From Datnioides undecimradiatus (lineage: Eukaryota > Chordata > Actinopteri > Lobotiformes > Datnioididae), in assembly GCA_008933995.1 (NCBI GenBank), contig WARS01000029.1, positions 14,693,131-14,757,130 of the forward strand: 64,000 nt of DNA. The letters run 5' to 3'. The notes under the pieces are model-generated. The model ran no database searches and was not told where the DNA came from. It saw only the letters and a program-made list of their open reading frames with translations. The position numbers were made by a program, and so were the translations under genes. Below, piece after piece: positions 35,964-47,974 of this stretch; positions within the stretch are counted from its first letter, which is position 1; each line of letters begins with the position of its first letter.

Positions 35964-38900
35964 TTAGTAAGAACTAAAATTGTACCTGTCACTGAATTTG
36001 TAGTCTGTGTCATTTACCTGGCTGTGGGGCAAACTTTTACTGGCAACAAGGGGTTGAGGGGCATCAAATAATTCAGGGCTGTCAGTTTCCTCTGGTATGT
36101 TGGGAGCTTTTTCATAATTTGACCATGCATTTGAGGCAAAAGCCTCATCAAAAGAAGAGCATTCAGCGATACTCAAGGAGTCAAGGCTGAAGGATGGAGA
36201 GGCAGAGCAGCCCCGAGGTGCTCGTGGTTCATGCAGGTTCAGTTTGGAGACCAGTGGTTTCCCAACTGTAACGTGCTGCCTCTCCTGCACTTCTTCATCC
36301 ATGTTGGAATAGGTGTAATGAAGGCAGGTGGTGAATGTCAGCTCCCTCTGTGAAGACAGTGAATAGCAAAAAATGTTTTAGCTTTAGAGAAGAAATGGTT
36401 TCTCAGCTCCAAGTTCTGACCTTTCTCACATGTCACAGGCTCATAATCATTTGACAGGTTTCTCCTGGGAGAAAAACTGGAGAAATATTTCAGAAAACAA
36501 TAATAAGAGTCTTACCTTGAGTCTCTGCAGGCTACGGATGCGTGTGTAGAGACTAGGGACCTCGGGTGAAGGAAGATTTTCATTGATCAATAATAAACTG
36601 CCAGCTTTAAGCAGAGTCTCCTGGTTACTCTTCTTCAGGTCAATGTCTACATCCTGCCAAGATAACATAGAAAACAGTGTACAAGTGGCCACAATAACAA
36701 TTTAAGTCCCATCAAAAATGGAGCATATTGTATAACACTGAAGGATTCCAGATCACAAGCTTGATGAGTAGTAACAGGCCAGAACAAATGTCTGTGACTC
36801 AAAAAACCTCAGATTCGTATGTAAAAACTGTTTTCAGACCTCAGGGAAGTCAGTAAGCTGAGCACAACAGGAAACGATTTCTTTGGGCTTCTCAAGTATT
36901 CGAGTGTAGATGACCATGATGTTGGAGAACTCTGCAGCAAACCCGAGCTGAACCTTCACTCCACAGTCAAACTGTAGGCAAAGGCTCTTTGGTAAGACTG
37001 TGAAGGAAGAGGGTTAAAGGTGATATACCTTACTCAAAGAGACAAATGTTTTCATTCCATGCAATGTTTGCAAAATTTCATAACTTCAGATAATATTTGT
37101 GGCATATGTACCATGAGCAACAGCCCACTGCAGGTTTCGGGCTGAATAGGAGGCAGAACAGTCAGAGGTCTGTAGTATCTTGTCAGTGAGGGAGCGCCGT
37201 TCAGACAGATTACTGCGTAGCTCCAGAGCCTGTCTCCCTCGTGTGATCTGACAACGACCCATGTCTGGTAAGAGCAGAGAGATTTTAATGTACAGTATGT
37301 TTATATTAGTGCTGTTCAAGAGTTACAGGAGTGCAGGAATTGCAACATACTCATAATATTCAATACACAGAGAAGCGTGACAGCAATATTTAGTTTGGTG
37401 CGGTCACATACAGACACAGTAACATCAAATAACACAGTTTTTTTTACAGCAGGCATTATGACATAGTAGGAGAAGCAAAGGTGGAACTGATAGCATTACT
37501 GATGCATCCATCTCGGTGTGACCATGTCATTGTGCCAACATGCCCCAGATCTACAATAGTTCATACTATAAAGAATGACACCACAGTGGTTGGTCAGGAG
37601 GAGTTACAGTTAAACTCATTTCAGTGCAATTTTAATTATCATATTCCATCAGGAATACACAATCAACATGTGGAGGAAAACTCAGCTAAGAACATCTCAG
37701 ACATTAATATGTCAGGTAATCAATCATACCTTCCCTGCAGCATAGTACTGCATGTCCAGTTGGTACAAATCTATTGTAGTCTAAATTATAGACCTTATAC
37801 TTGCTGCGTACCTTCAGCCACTCTGTCTAGCATGACTGTGACCTTCTCATCTTCACACACCCGCCGTTTGAGGAAGCTTATGAAGATGCCATTTGACACG
37901 TCCTCCCTCTTCACCTCATATGCCTCCGCATCTACGCATCTAAACACAACAAGAGACACACAAGTGACAACTTCTCAACCATAATAAGAACATTAATTCA
38001 GACATGTATGCGCATGCGTGAACATGAATGTGTGTGCGTGTGCGGGCAAATTAGAAACTTACGTGGCATATCCAAACACTATGTTTGCTGTCACTTTGAT
38101 CAATCCTGGTTGTACAATGATATCATCATTTGGATTTCTACAAAAAGAATATAAGCATGAATATGTGTGGCAGATGATTTAACCACAACATGGTGTAAAA
38201 AAGCAGGATCATTAATTACTTTAACAAAATATGAGTACCTTTTGCGGCACATGTCCAGCAGGAATACATTAAGTCCAGTCTCCTTCTCCTGCATCCTGGT
38301 CAATATATTCTGTACACACAAACAGTGCTCTGACGTGTAGGAGTCAGGCGCATCGATGGGAACCATGAAACTGTTGCCATAGTTCTCATAACCGTGACCA
38401 GCAAAGTAAAGCAAGCCTGTGATAGGATGGTCAAAGAGGTGTTGTTAAAAAATGTGTAACTAACAAAAGGAAGATCAATGCACAATCTACAATTTTGTTG
38501 CGCTTGATTATGGTAATACTTATATATACATATATAACACAAATGACACAAATGTCTACAAATAAAGCATTTAATTAGTTTTATCCTAAAATATTATTTT
38601 GTTAAAAATCCTTGGTCGATGGTTTTATCCAATGTTACATCTATTTTCATTTAACATTATGTAGAGGTAGAGCATGTATAGCATGAATTATAGGTTTTAA
38701 AAGCACAGCACACAGGCGTTATTAAACAACATTTTAAGATACTGAGCAATTGCACTGATAAACAAGAGACCAACCGTAGACTCCCTTGTCAAGCAGCAAA
38801 AGAAACTCTGTAACAGCACTGTGCATCTCCTGCCAGTTGAGGTCAAGCAGTGAAACCACCTTGAAGTCCATTTGCCTGAGGAGGTTTGTCAACTCGTGGA

Positions 38901-41900
38901 CGTCAGCAATGGGAGCACACAGCTGAGTGTGGTAGAGGTAGTTCATGTTCCCAATCAGAAGAGCAACTTTGTCTGTTGCTGTGGAGGTAAGGATAAAGCA
39001 TCATGAGAGAAACACTCATGCAAACTTAGTGTTTTTTGTGACTTCATTATTGGTATGGGCAAAACCCACCGTGGAAATGCTTTGCTGATGCGGGCGGACT
39101 GAGCATCTGTTGTAGCGGATGCACTCCTTGTTCACAGGTTGAACTGTTAGACTGACCTGTTCCTCAGCGTGAAACATTAAAATTAAATTTACACAATAAA
39201 ACACTCAGACATCTTTTTTAATACCTCATTTTCATTTTCAAAGAGCATAGTAAACACATGTACTGTACACATTGCTTTCTATTCTACACATAAACATAGT
39301 CTTCAATTTGAAGATTTAAACAACCTACCAATACTACTTATATCACCAGGATTAGCTCCCTTGACACACACAAACTGAACCTACATGACTCTTGATATAT
39401 GATATATTTTTCATCAAAGTCTCATAAGAAACGGGAATAAATGTCTGATGCTTCAAAGCAGAAAAGGACAAAGCAAAAAACAAATACTATTCTCTAGTTC
39501 CTCTACTATTCAGATGATAAAAAAAAAAAATACCCAGACCACGGTCAACTTCAAGCCAGGAAGCATCAGTGATGGAACTAGGGCCTGCATAAAAGTCCAA
39601 AACAGGAAGTGGTTCAGTGCACAACTACAGCTGAAGTGCAACATTGAGCCTTTAATGAATGAATATTGAATATTTACAAGAGAGTTATGATATTCATACA
39701 ATTATTTTAAGCATTTAAAAATTTGAAAGGCCTTTAAATTAGGAATTTAGAAACAAGAAATGTATCTGGGTCTCACCAACGGTGACTGTTGCTGTGTCAG
39801 TCCACGCCTCATGGTACAAATTGAACACCTTACATCTGTACTGTCCTCTGTGTGCTGTGGTCACACATGGGATCTACAGGGAGTCATAAATATTCACCAT
39901 TAAGTGTACATGGCATACTGATGCAGAGACCAAATATAAGAATTATTTATCCACTGCATTTTGACTGCACTGATTTTAGTAATGGAAGATTGTAATTGGT
40001 ACTCGATCTTCTTCAAAATTTTTTATTATTATTTATTTTTTATTTCATCCATCTAAGCAGGCAGACATTGTAAATTTGTTACTATACTAATATATTACAC
40101 ACAAGCCACAAATATAATTTGTTTTCCTCAGAGGAGAGGAGCAGAACAGCCTTTCCTTTATGTGATAGACTTCAGTTTTGATTATAATATCCCTTTTAGT
40201 GTGATAGCATAGTGTTTTATATGTCTTGCTTTGGTTGTAGAGTTTTTTTCTCCTTTTCATTCCAAAAAAAGGTCTGTGAATTTCTTGTTAGGTAAGGAGT
40301 AAATATGCAGTTGAGTTACCTTGAGTGAACGTGTCTTGTGTTGTTTTATGAGCACCATGTTGTGGTACCACTCATACTGTGCAGGGGGGTTGCCCTCTGC
40401 ATTGCATTCCAGGAACAGAGTGTCGCCCTCGGACACTGCTTGGGACTGAGGCTGATGTGTAATAAACAGCCCACTCACTGATCCCGGAAACAGACTGCTG
40501 CTGTTGCCTGAAGTTTAAATTTACAAAGATATTACAACACATCCTACGAAAAGAAATTTTAAAAAAAAGGAAAACAAAATAGAGAGTGAGGAGGGATACC
40601 CGGAGAGTGGACGAAGCCAACATGGACCCACTGGGAGAAGGTGTACTTTTCTCCATGGCTAACCCTACAGATGTAGTGGCCCTGGTGGGCCAGGGCTAGA
40701 GGGAACAGGACCAGCTCTGGTGTACTCCCTGTCTCATCCAAAATCTAAAACAAGACAATTTTGAACCAAATTAGTAATTTGAAACTGACATTTGACAATG
40801 ACTATCAAGAGAACAAATTATCTGTCTTACTACCAATACCACATTGAACATAAAATGAAAAGGTTACGTAAATACTTTGTTTGTTCATAATCACATAATC
40901 ATAAGCTATTTTACTGACCTCCTCTTTGCCTCTAAACCACTGGTAGTTGAGCCCAGGGGGACCGAGGGCTCTGCAGGTCAATACCACCCTGCTCCCTACT
41001 GTGGCCTGCTGGGACTGTGGCTGCACTGTGATCTGGATCAACTCAGCCACTAATACACACACACACACACATCAAGATTAAACTGTGGCATCAATGATCA
41101 ATATCAGAGTGCCAATGTGGATTTGAACATTAAAGCACCTTATATTTATCAATACACCCCTAAAGTATAAAGTACAATCTGGAAATGGGCAATAATGAGT
41201 GACCTTTAAACAGATGTCATGGCTTATATCAAGGTGTAAACATCTCTGGTAACATCATAGTAATCCTACAGTCACTAAGAGTAATGTTAAACCCTGTATA
41301 GAAACAAACACACCTCTGTGACACTTGTATAGTTAAAGAGCTAACCTTCCTGAAAAACACTTTTACGGTATACATTTGCATATGTTACTTCAGCTTTACC
41401 TGTGGTGATGAGATACTGCACAGCTTCCTGGTGGTCCATCTTCCTCAGGCAGTGGAGCAGGAAGTCCAGGGGGCAGGAGCGATCAGCTAGCCGTGCCAGG
41501 AGGGTCCTACCTGGGCTACCTTCAGCACTCAGCACTTGGAGTGAGCAGCTGGTTAGCTCACGCTCACTGCAGGGGGGAAGGTGCAATGGAGGAGTGTCAG
41601 TAGATACGCGGATAGTCATGGAGGGAGGGCCCGCAAAACTTAGCAGGAGTGTCGGCTTTAGTAGGACTAATCCTGTTCATCGTACATGTAAGAAAGAACT
41701 TTGTGAAACATGCTGTCGTGTAAATGAAACGATGAGTTGCTTTGGTTAGAAAAAATGTGTGAAAATTGTTTCATATCGTTTTTCGCGGTGCTACCTCCAG
41801 TGTGATGCATTCAATGTCTCACCTGCAGAGGAATTTCGGTTGCTCGGACACCACATTGGCCAGCTGTCTCCATCCGCAGGTTGAATTGTCCAACATCTTC

Positions 41901-41962
41901 GACAGCTTGTTCAGGACTTCTTCACTCAGACTACCGATGCTCATTTTACGTTCCTCCGCCAT
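35964..41962 (-). CDS. malt1: MALT1 paracaspase, 16 coding exons, 807 aa
   Basis: Scaffold and Arg-specific cysteine protease of the CARD-BCL10-MALT1 complex linking immune receptors to NF-kB. Coding exons: 41962-41823, 41566-41400, 41049-40919, 40744-40600, 40507-40320, 39873-39777, 39584-39534, 39156-39070, 38978-38775, 38416-38239, 38137-38063, 37939-37812, 37264-37112, 36997-36840, 36653-36516, 36347-35964. Seen: death domain at about 1-100; two Ig domains (about 103-194 and 195-289) with LTCRA...W and LECNA...YRCKV pairs; linker; paracaspase domain from about 336 with catalytic His411 (AGHG) and Cys460 (LLDMCRK), matching human His415 and Cys464; a C-terminal third Ig-like region. Length is close to human (824 aa). 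Linker exons 39584-39534 and 39156-39070 are less conserved and could be alternative. AATAAA at 35555-35550 suggests a 3' UTR of about 0.4 kb. Confidence 0.95.
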
Positions 41963-43465
41963 CGTATGTGTAGAAACTGACAAAAAATTGTGCATTAAAG
42001 TGAAACTTTTTGCGCTAAAATCCGTTCCCGGTCTTTAACTTTTAATAGTCAGCTCCACCACGCAGCAGCCAGTCCATGATTACTCCCTTCGGGTGTGACA
42101 GGGAGATGACCTTCAACATGTGGTTGATTGTTGAATCAGTCTCCCACTTGTTCGCCTACACTTACTTGGCTGGTGCGCCACAAAATTACAGGTTGTAAAC
42201 ATTAGCACGGGTTTTCCCTCGGTCAAATGACAGTGTGTGGTGCGGAGGAAAATCCGCCTGTAAACTGTACACACGTTACACGGCAGAGGAATTCTTAATC
42301 TTATTGAGGAAAGAAGTCAAGTCAAGACACCAACCACGACGCAGGTCAACAACTAGCGCGCTGTCACTTGCAGCTTCCGCCATCAACACGGGCTGCTGTA
42401 AGATTTACATCAAAGTCGTGAGGAAAACTTACCGACTTCACAACCAGTACACGCCGGCGACCAAATCCAACTGACAGAAAGAGGAACTGCTGCCTTTTAT
42501 ACAGAAAACTGTCTAGTTCATTTTTACACCCGTTAATCTTTCCAGTCTTACGTGATTTTGTTCCCCAAATGATTTGCTTTCTCATTTCGGTTCCTCATTT
42601 CTGACAAACCCGGCACACTAGATCATTTGCATGAAGCGTTGCCATGGCAACGTCATTTATCAATGCAAATTTTAAAAAGAAAAGATCAGAAAAATGATCA
42701 CATTGTTTTAGATTTTTTCTCTACAACCTTACCCCCGCCACAGTGTGTTTCTTATAATGGAACTAAAGAATTAGGACATAATCATTAATGACTAATTAAT
42801 GAGCTATAAACCCTTTGTAATGGGTGACTCATTAGACCGTGGCAGAAGCTATTCCGCGAGAATAAAAGGCACAGAATTACAGGATATTTGATTATTCATG
42901 TTTTGTTTATAAGTCTGCAAAAACAACAAATGTTGAAAACATGACAGGTGGAGACATCATCATGCCAGTTCTCTTTAGGTATGGACAAAAAAGAACATGA
43001 ACATGTATACAAATGAATTCAATGCACAGCAGTTTCCCAGAACCAAATTTTAACTCCAAACATTTTCATGACAACTGAGAAAATACCATCTGCTTACAAG
43101 GAGTGAGTGAAACAAATGTTTTCAGAGTTCAGCATTAACTTTCAATCAACCTTTTTCAAACTTATGATTTTCAGTTTTTGTTGAATCGGTTTCATTTTTG
43201 AGGTCTTGGTCACTTGTTGTGAGTGTTGGGTCTTCTATTTTCCTGTTTTGAAAATAACCAAAAATTATATTTCTTAAAGCTTTCAAGTACTGTCAGCAGA
43301 AAGCCACTGCATATCTGATTTCATATATAATTTCAAATAACACAATAGAAGAGTCGAAGAGTTGATCTTGTGTTGTTTTTTCAGGAACCTGAACTCTAGC
43401 TCTGGATGTTAGGCAGCTCAGTCCACATCCTTCAGAAAGAACCCCCCTTTCAGTCCAGTAAAGGC
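41963..43465. other. Spacer between malt1 and mrpl54
   Basis: Holds the malt1 upstream region and, at its right side, the presumed mrpl54 3' UTR. I could not support a further gene, a clear TATA box or a recognisable repeat. Short open frames on both strands around 42235-42585 lack splice support and family likeness. Confidence 0.4.
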
Positions 43466-44556
43466 CTAAAATTTCTTTCCTTTATGTAGTCTATTGTGTC
43501 GCCAAATGTTTTCCTTCCTCAGACGTTTCCAGTATTCCCAGGTGTCTGTGTCAAGATCATGCAGCTTTTGCGGCACTCCCAGGTTCAACTGGAACAACCT
43601 GGTGTATGATAAAACAAGAGGGCAATGGAGTCAGCCACGAAGTATAATGAAACAACAACACAAACTATCAATGTACAGACTCTAAATATACTTTGAATTA
43701 TATACAGAGAGTTAAACTTCAATATACTGAATATACTTAATTAAATGTCAGTGTTAAGTAAAGTAACTTGAGCAATACTTGTGCCCAGTTATCTGCCACA
43801 GGAGGGCACATTTACCTGTTAGATTTAACAAGCTTTGCTCAACAAAAATTCTGGGGGTAACACTGGAAAAGTACACTTACCAAAAAAAAGTGGTAGAAAT
43901 TTTAAAAAAAAATATCCTCACCACTCTGGATACTGATCAGGAGTTTTCAGCTGGGGGTCCTCCCCTTGCTTGAAGATGTTGGCCCCGACCGCATACGAAG
44001 TCAGTCTGACAGGGTCTTTACACACCTCTGGACCTTTCAGCTCTTCTTTCATCATGCCTTTGCCTTTCCCTTTCACCGCTGTAAAGAGCAGAAACAAAAT
44101 AATCACAATGTTTATATCACTATAGTGACACGATTTGGGTAATGGGTTGATTGAAAACAGAAAATAAAGCAACTAATATTTTATTAATAACAATAGTGCA
44201 GACACAAGTTGGTAAACCAACTGTGAATGGGTATATAAATAATGACTAAACAATTTTGTGCATTGCCACATCAGAACAGACACTATCCGCCATTTAATTG
44301 TCGTTATCAAACACAGTGGAGTAAACTCAATGAGTATACTCGAGACGGTACACAAATATTTTATGTTATAGCCAAGTTGCAAATGCACAATATTTATGAA
44401 CTGAGATGGGTGATGTCCTCTTCACTCACCAACTTTCTTAGCATATCCGCACGTCTGTGGTCTGTTTAATATGTTCGTCCTGCACAGAAGCGTTGAAGCG
44501 CTGGTTGATACGCATTTTGATGAAGTGACTAACCTAAATACACTGTACCTTAACAT
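43466..44556 (-). CDS. mrpl54: Mitochondrial ribosomal protein L54, 3 coding exons, 138 aa
   Basis: Component of the large subunit of the mitochondrial ribosome. Coding exons: 44556-44430, 44078-43922, 43598-43466; phases join and the product equals human MRPL54 in length (138 aa). Seen: a Ser/Thr/Arg-rich, acid-poor N-terminus suited to a mitochondrial presequence; a basic [14 protein letters not shown] segment; the family core [21 protein letters not shown] followed by LFQLNLG; a basic tail ending HKGKKF. The ATG is the first in frame and lies 250 bp from the divergent fam32a ATG, so the two probably share a promoter. Confidence 0.93.
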
Positions 44557-44806
44557 TTTACTGTAGGTTAGTTTAAAACACTGTCCACCATGCTACAGCT
44601 TGACATTCACGTCGCCTTTAACTTCCGTTCTGTCCATGGCTCTGTAAAAATAATCTACCGCCCATATGTGGACGGGAGGACGCACTGCACTAAGACAAGC
44701 GGCGCCCCGGGCGTCGTTTTACAACAATCCGATAGGTGGCAGCACTGCTGTGTACTGTGTGCGACACGATAACAGCAGCACAGAAGAAGACGATAGCTTC
44801 TCGAAA
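44557..44806. promoter_or_regulatory. Bidirectional promoter of mrpl54 and fam32a
   Basis: Only 250 bp separate the two divergent ATGs. The interval has an ETS-type core (CGGAAGT read on the minus strand, near 44625), a GC-rich patch around 44700, and no TATA box in either direction. This is the usual build of head-to-head housekeeping pairs. Shared control is inferred. Confidence 0.5.
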
Positions 44807-47113
44807 ATGTCTGAGTACGCTTCGGCTCAGAAGAGTGCCCTGAAATTAAAAGGTGTCGGAAGTGTTTCAGCTGGAAAAAAGTAAGCCTTGTTGCGTTTGG
44901 AAATATTCTCTTGTAAGAAGCGATCTCTTCGATCTGCAAAATATATTTGAGTAGACAGTCGGCTGGTATTAAGGCAATGCTAAAGTGTTGTTAGCTTGAT
45001 TGCTAAACAAACAACGTCTACTAAGATTATCGGTATGTAACAAGGAATTAAACAACTAAGTAGTAATTGGGTAAATTCATTTAGAAATCGGTATTGTATA
45101 CAGTGGAAATTGATCTCATTCGATACCTAAACACTGTTAACGTTGACATTATGGAGTGTTACGGATGTGGCTAAAAACACGAGCTAACAGAGGTAGCTTA
45201 ACGTTGGCTACATTAAAGAGAGTACGACGAGGGACACAGGATATGACGCGATCTGAAAGCAAAATGAATCAAAATTCAAATACATATCACTGACAAAGTA
45301 ATTAGTGTAATACAGACGCCCCATCAACAACGTAGATAGATACTGGTGCTGGTAAGAACAAGGCACTACTGACTAATATGGCCACCTAATAGAAAATCAC
45401 AAGCTTGATGTTTTCTCTGAGTGACTGCCTACATTTGACCATGTTTCTGTATTAGTGAGAGCACGTTTTCCCTTTTCTGACCTGTTGATATGAGGGGTTG
45501 GTCTTGCAAACAGACAATCAACTCACTGGCTGTTACTTATCTGTTTGTTAGGAAGAAGAAGAAGAATAAAGAAAGTAAACATCTGCTGGAGCAGGTCGTG
45601 ACCAGTCAAAACGACGAGGAGGTGAAAACCAAGAAAGCCTTTATTGACAAAAGGACACCCGCTCAAATTGCTTTTGACAAGATGCAAGAGAAGAGAGTAA
45701 GTTGTTGTGGCAGGAGTGGACTATAAATTAAATTAACCAAAAAGCTATTTAATTGCCTCAATACTATATTAATATGAGGATCGATGCTTTAACCAATAAG
45801 CGAAACATTTTGCATGGATTGACAAGAAAACTTGTAAAAAGACGAAAATAGTACTTTTTACACCAACATAAGCAAGAAACTTTCCAGGCCAGTTAAGATT
45901 AGATTTATTTTTTCACATTGCAAATAGGAATCCTGCAGTGGAATGCAAAGATCAGATCTACAGTTCTACAATCTCATTTGGCTTTTATCCAAACCGACAT
46001 ACATATAGAATAGGTACAACACAAACAAAGATCTAGTAGGAAAAGCAACACGGACAAGTGCTAAGAAATGTTTTGGTTTTTTTAAAGAGAGTAGGTATTC
46101 GAAAAACAATAGGGTCTTAAGCAGTTTCCTGAATGTTGTGAGGGACTCTGCGGATCAAATGGAGTTTGTTAGGTCATTACAACACTGAGAAGAATATCAT
46201 ACATGTTAGTTGTAAATAATTAACCTATGTGCTGTTTAAATGTTCTTGTTCAATCAAAGTGCTGATTATGTTGGAAATACTACAAAGACTGATGACAACT
46301 TAGTTTAATTTTGAACTGTTTTGTTTTTAATAAACTTCATTAGCTCTGTGGTATAGTGAAAATATTTCCTAATCTCAGTTTATAATTTTTCACATCATAT
46401 ATTCACAATGTTTATCAGGCCTTTTCTACGAAAGGACAAAGTTCATCACTTGAAATAGGGAATGTTGTAAAGTGTTGCGGCACATACACATGGCGAAGGG
46501 CAGTAAGATGAACATGGTAACTTCTCTTTATGGATAAGCTGATCAACAGGTCTACTGCCCAAAACCTTGGGAAGGTATTGAAAATTAACACATACTGTGT
46601 TTAATGAGGACAGTTTTATCATGTGTTCAAAGAGGTGATATTGTCAAAAACTTAAGTTTTTGTCACTGACAGTAATTGAAATACAAGTGCTCATGTTTTC
46701 CTTGAGTATGGCTTGTTTGAATTTTGTGGTCGTTCAGTAGTATTCTGCCAGTGATGATTTGTTTGCAATGATTTGCCCTCTCTCTTTTTCCCTAAAGCAA
46801 ATGGAAAGGATTTTGAATAAAGCATCAAAGACACACAAACTCAGGGTGGAGGTAAGTCATGACATACCTGGCAATGCAGCACTGAGATGTGTAAAACTGC
46901 TCATCAACACATATTCAATGACATCACATGTGCTCTGCATTAATACATGTAGAGTACATGTTGCTCTTGTTGACAGTTTCAGATTTGTGAACAGAGAAAT
47001 GTCAGCAAACATTATTGTATCTTCTGTGATATGTTTGTGTGCAGGAGTTCAATCGCCACCTGGACAACCTGACAGAACATTATGATATTCCCAAGGTCAG
47101 CTGGACCAAATAG
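44807..47113 (+). CDS. fam32a: FAM32A homologue, 4 coding exons, 113 aa
   Basis: Small nuclear protein; human FAM32A (112 aa) is a late spliceosome factor that reaches the catalytic centre during exon ligation (established knowledge). Coding exons: 44807-44880, 45552-45696, 46798-46851, 47045-47113; phases join. Seen: an N-terminal stretch with KLKGVG followed by a Lys-rich run (KKKKKNKES), KTPAQIAF-like text read here as RTPAQIAFDKMQEKR, then HKLRVEEFNRHLDNL and the C-terminal DIPKVSWTK. AATAAA at 47245-47250 marks the likely transcript end, tail-to-tail with fh. Confidence 0.94.
45890..46200. repeat. Possible decayed dispersed repeat in fam32a intron 2
   Basis: Contains TTTATCCAAACCGACATACA, close to a TTTATCCAAAGCGACTTACA motif seen in many teleost dispersed repeats, and further on GGAGTTTGTTAGGTCATTAC, which resembles another part of that repeat. 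No ends or duplication were found. The identification comes from memory only. Confidence 0.35.
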
Positions 47114-47974
47114 AAGAGGGGCGCATATTCATTTCATTTTGTTGTACAAGAACCTTGCACATTGCATTTTATCAGTTTTATATCTTGACTATTAAAATTT
47201 GTTCAGTTGGCATTTTTTCTTTTGCTGTAATTCCTGGTGTATGTAATAAAGAAGTTGAGTGAATAAAAATCTTGTGTGTCTGGCTCTTTGCTTTCATGTT
47301 TGTGATTTGACCACAATGAAAATCAGCTGATATTGCATAAATTTAGTGTGTGTATAAACTAAATTATGAAGAAAAAAATGTCAGAAATCAGCATCTTTGC
47401 TTTTTATGCCATGCATATTTAATTGAACTGGAAACTGAATTGCACAAATGGCACAAACACTGTAAACCAAAACACAAAAGGTACAACAGTGCATGTAGAA
47501 TCACTTGGGATGGCACAGTGTGAACATGTGAATAACCCTGAAAGTATGACCTAATAGTCAAACATTATTTAAGACTGTAAATACCAAAAGCAATAAGTTG
47601 GTATACAAATACATATTTTATTGTTGGTAAAATATTTTTGATGTTGAGCAACAGCTGCAATGATTAATGCCATATTAAGACATACTTAAGGTGAATGTGT
47701 GACAAGTATGTATCTGTTTCAACCGAATGAGTTGACTCACTGTTTAGTTTAAGTACATTTTAAACACTACAAGTCTACAAGACTGTAAGAGAAAGAAGCT
47801 GGATCTGAACAAAAGGATTCTCAAAATGTTTATTAAGAGACAAGAGATGTTCAGGATTGAGAGAGCATTATGTCCGTGCAGTTCAACCGACTGGATTAAA
47901 TTGAAAATACTATTTTCTCACACCTGAAAATGTATTTTTCCTTTGATTTGTAGCATTTCTTGTGTTGTCACAGT

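Noticed and set aside
37481..37984. 167-codon plus-strand frame overlapping malt1
   Set aside because: Covers a verified malt1 exon (37939-37812) on the opposite strand and its intron, with no independent support.
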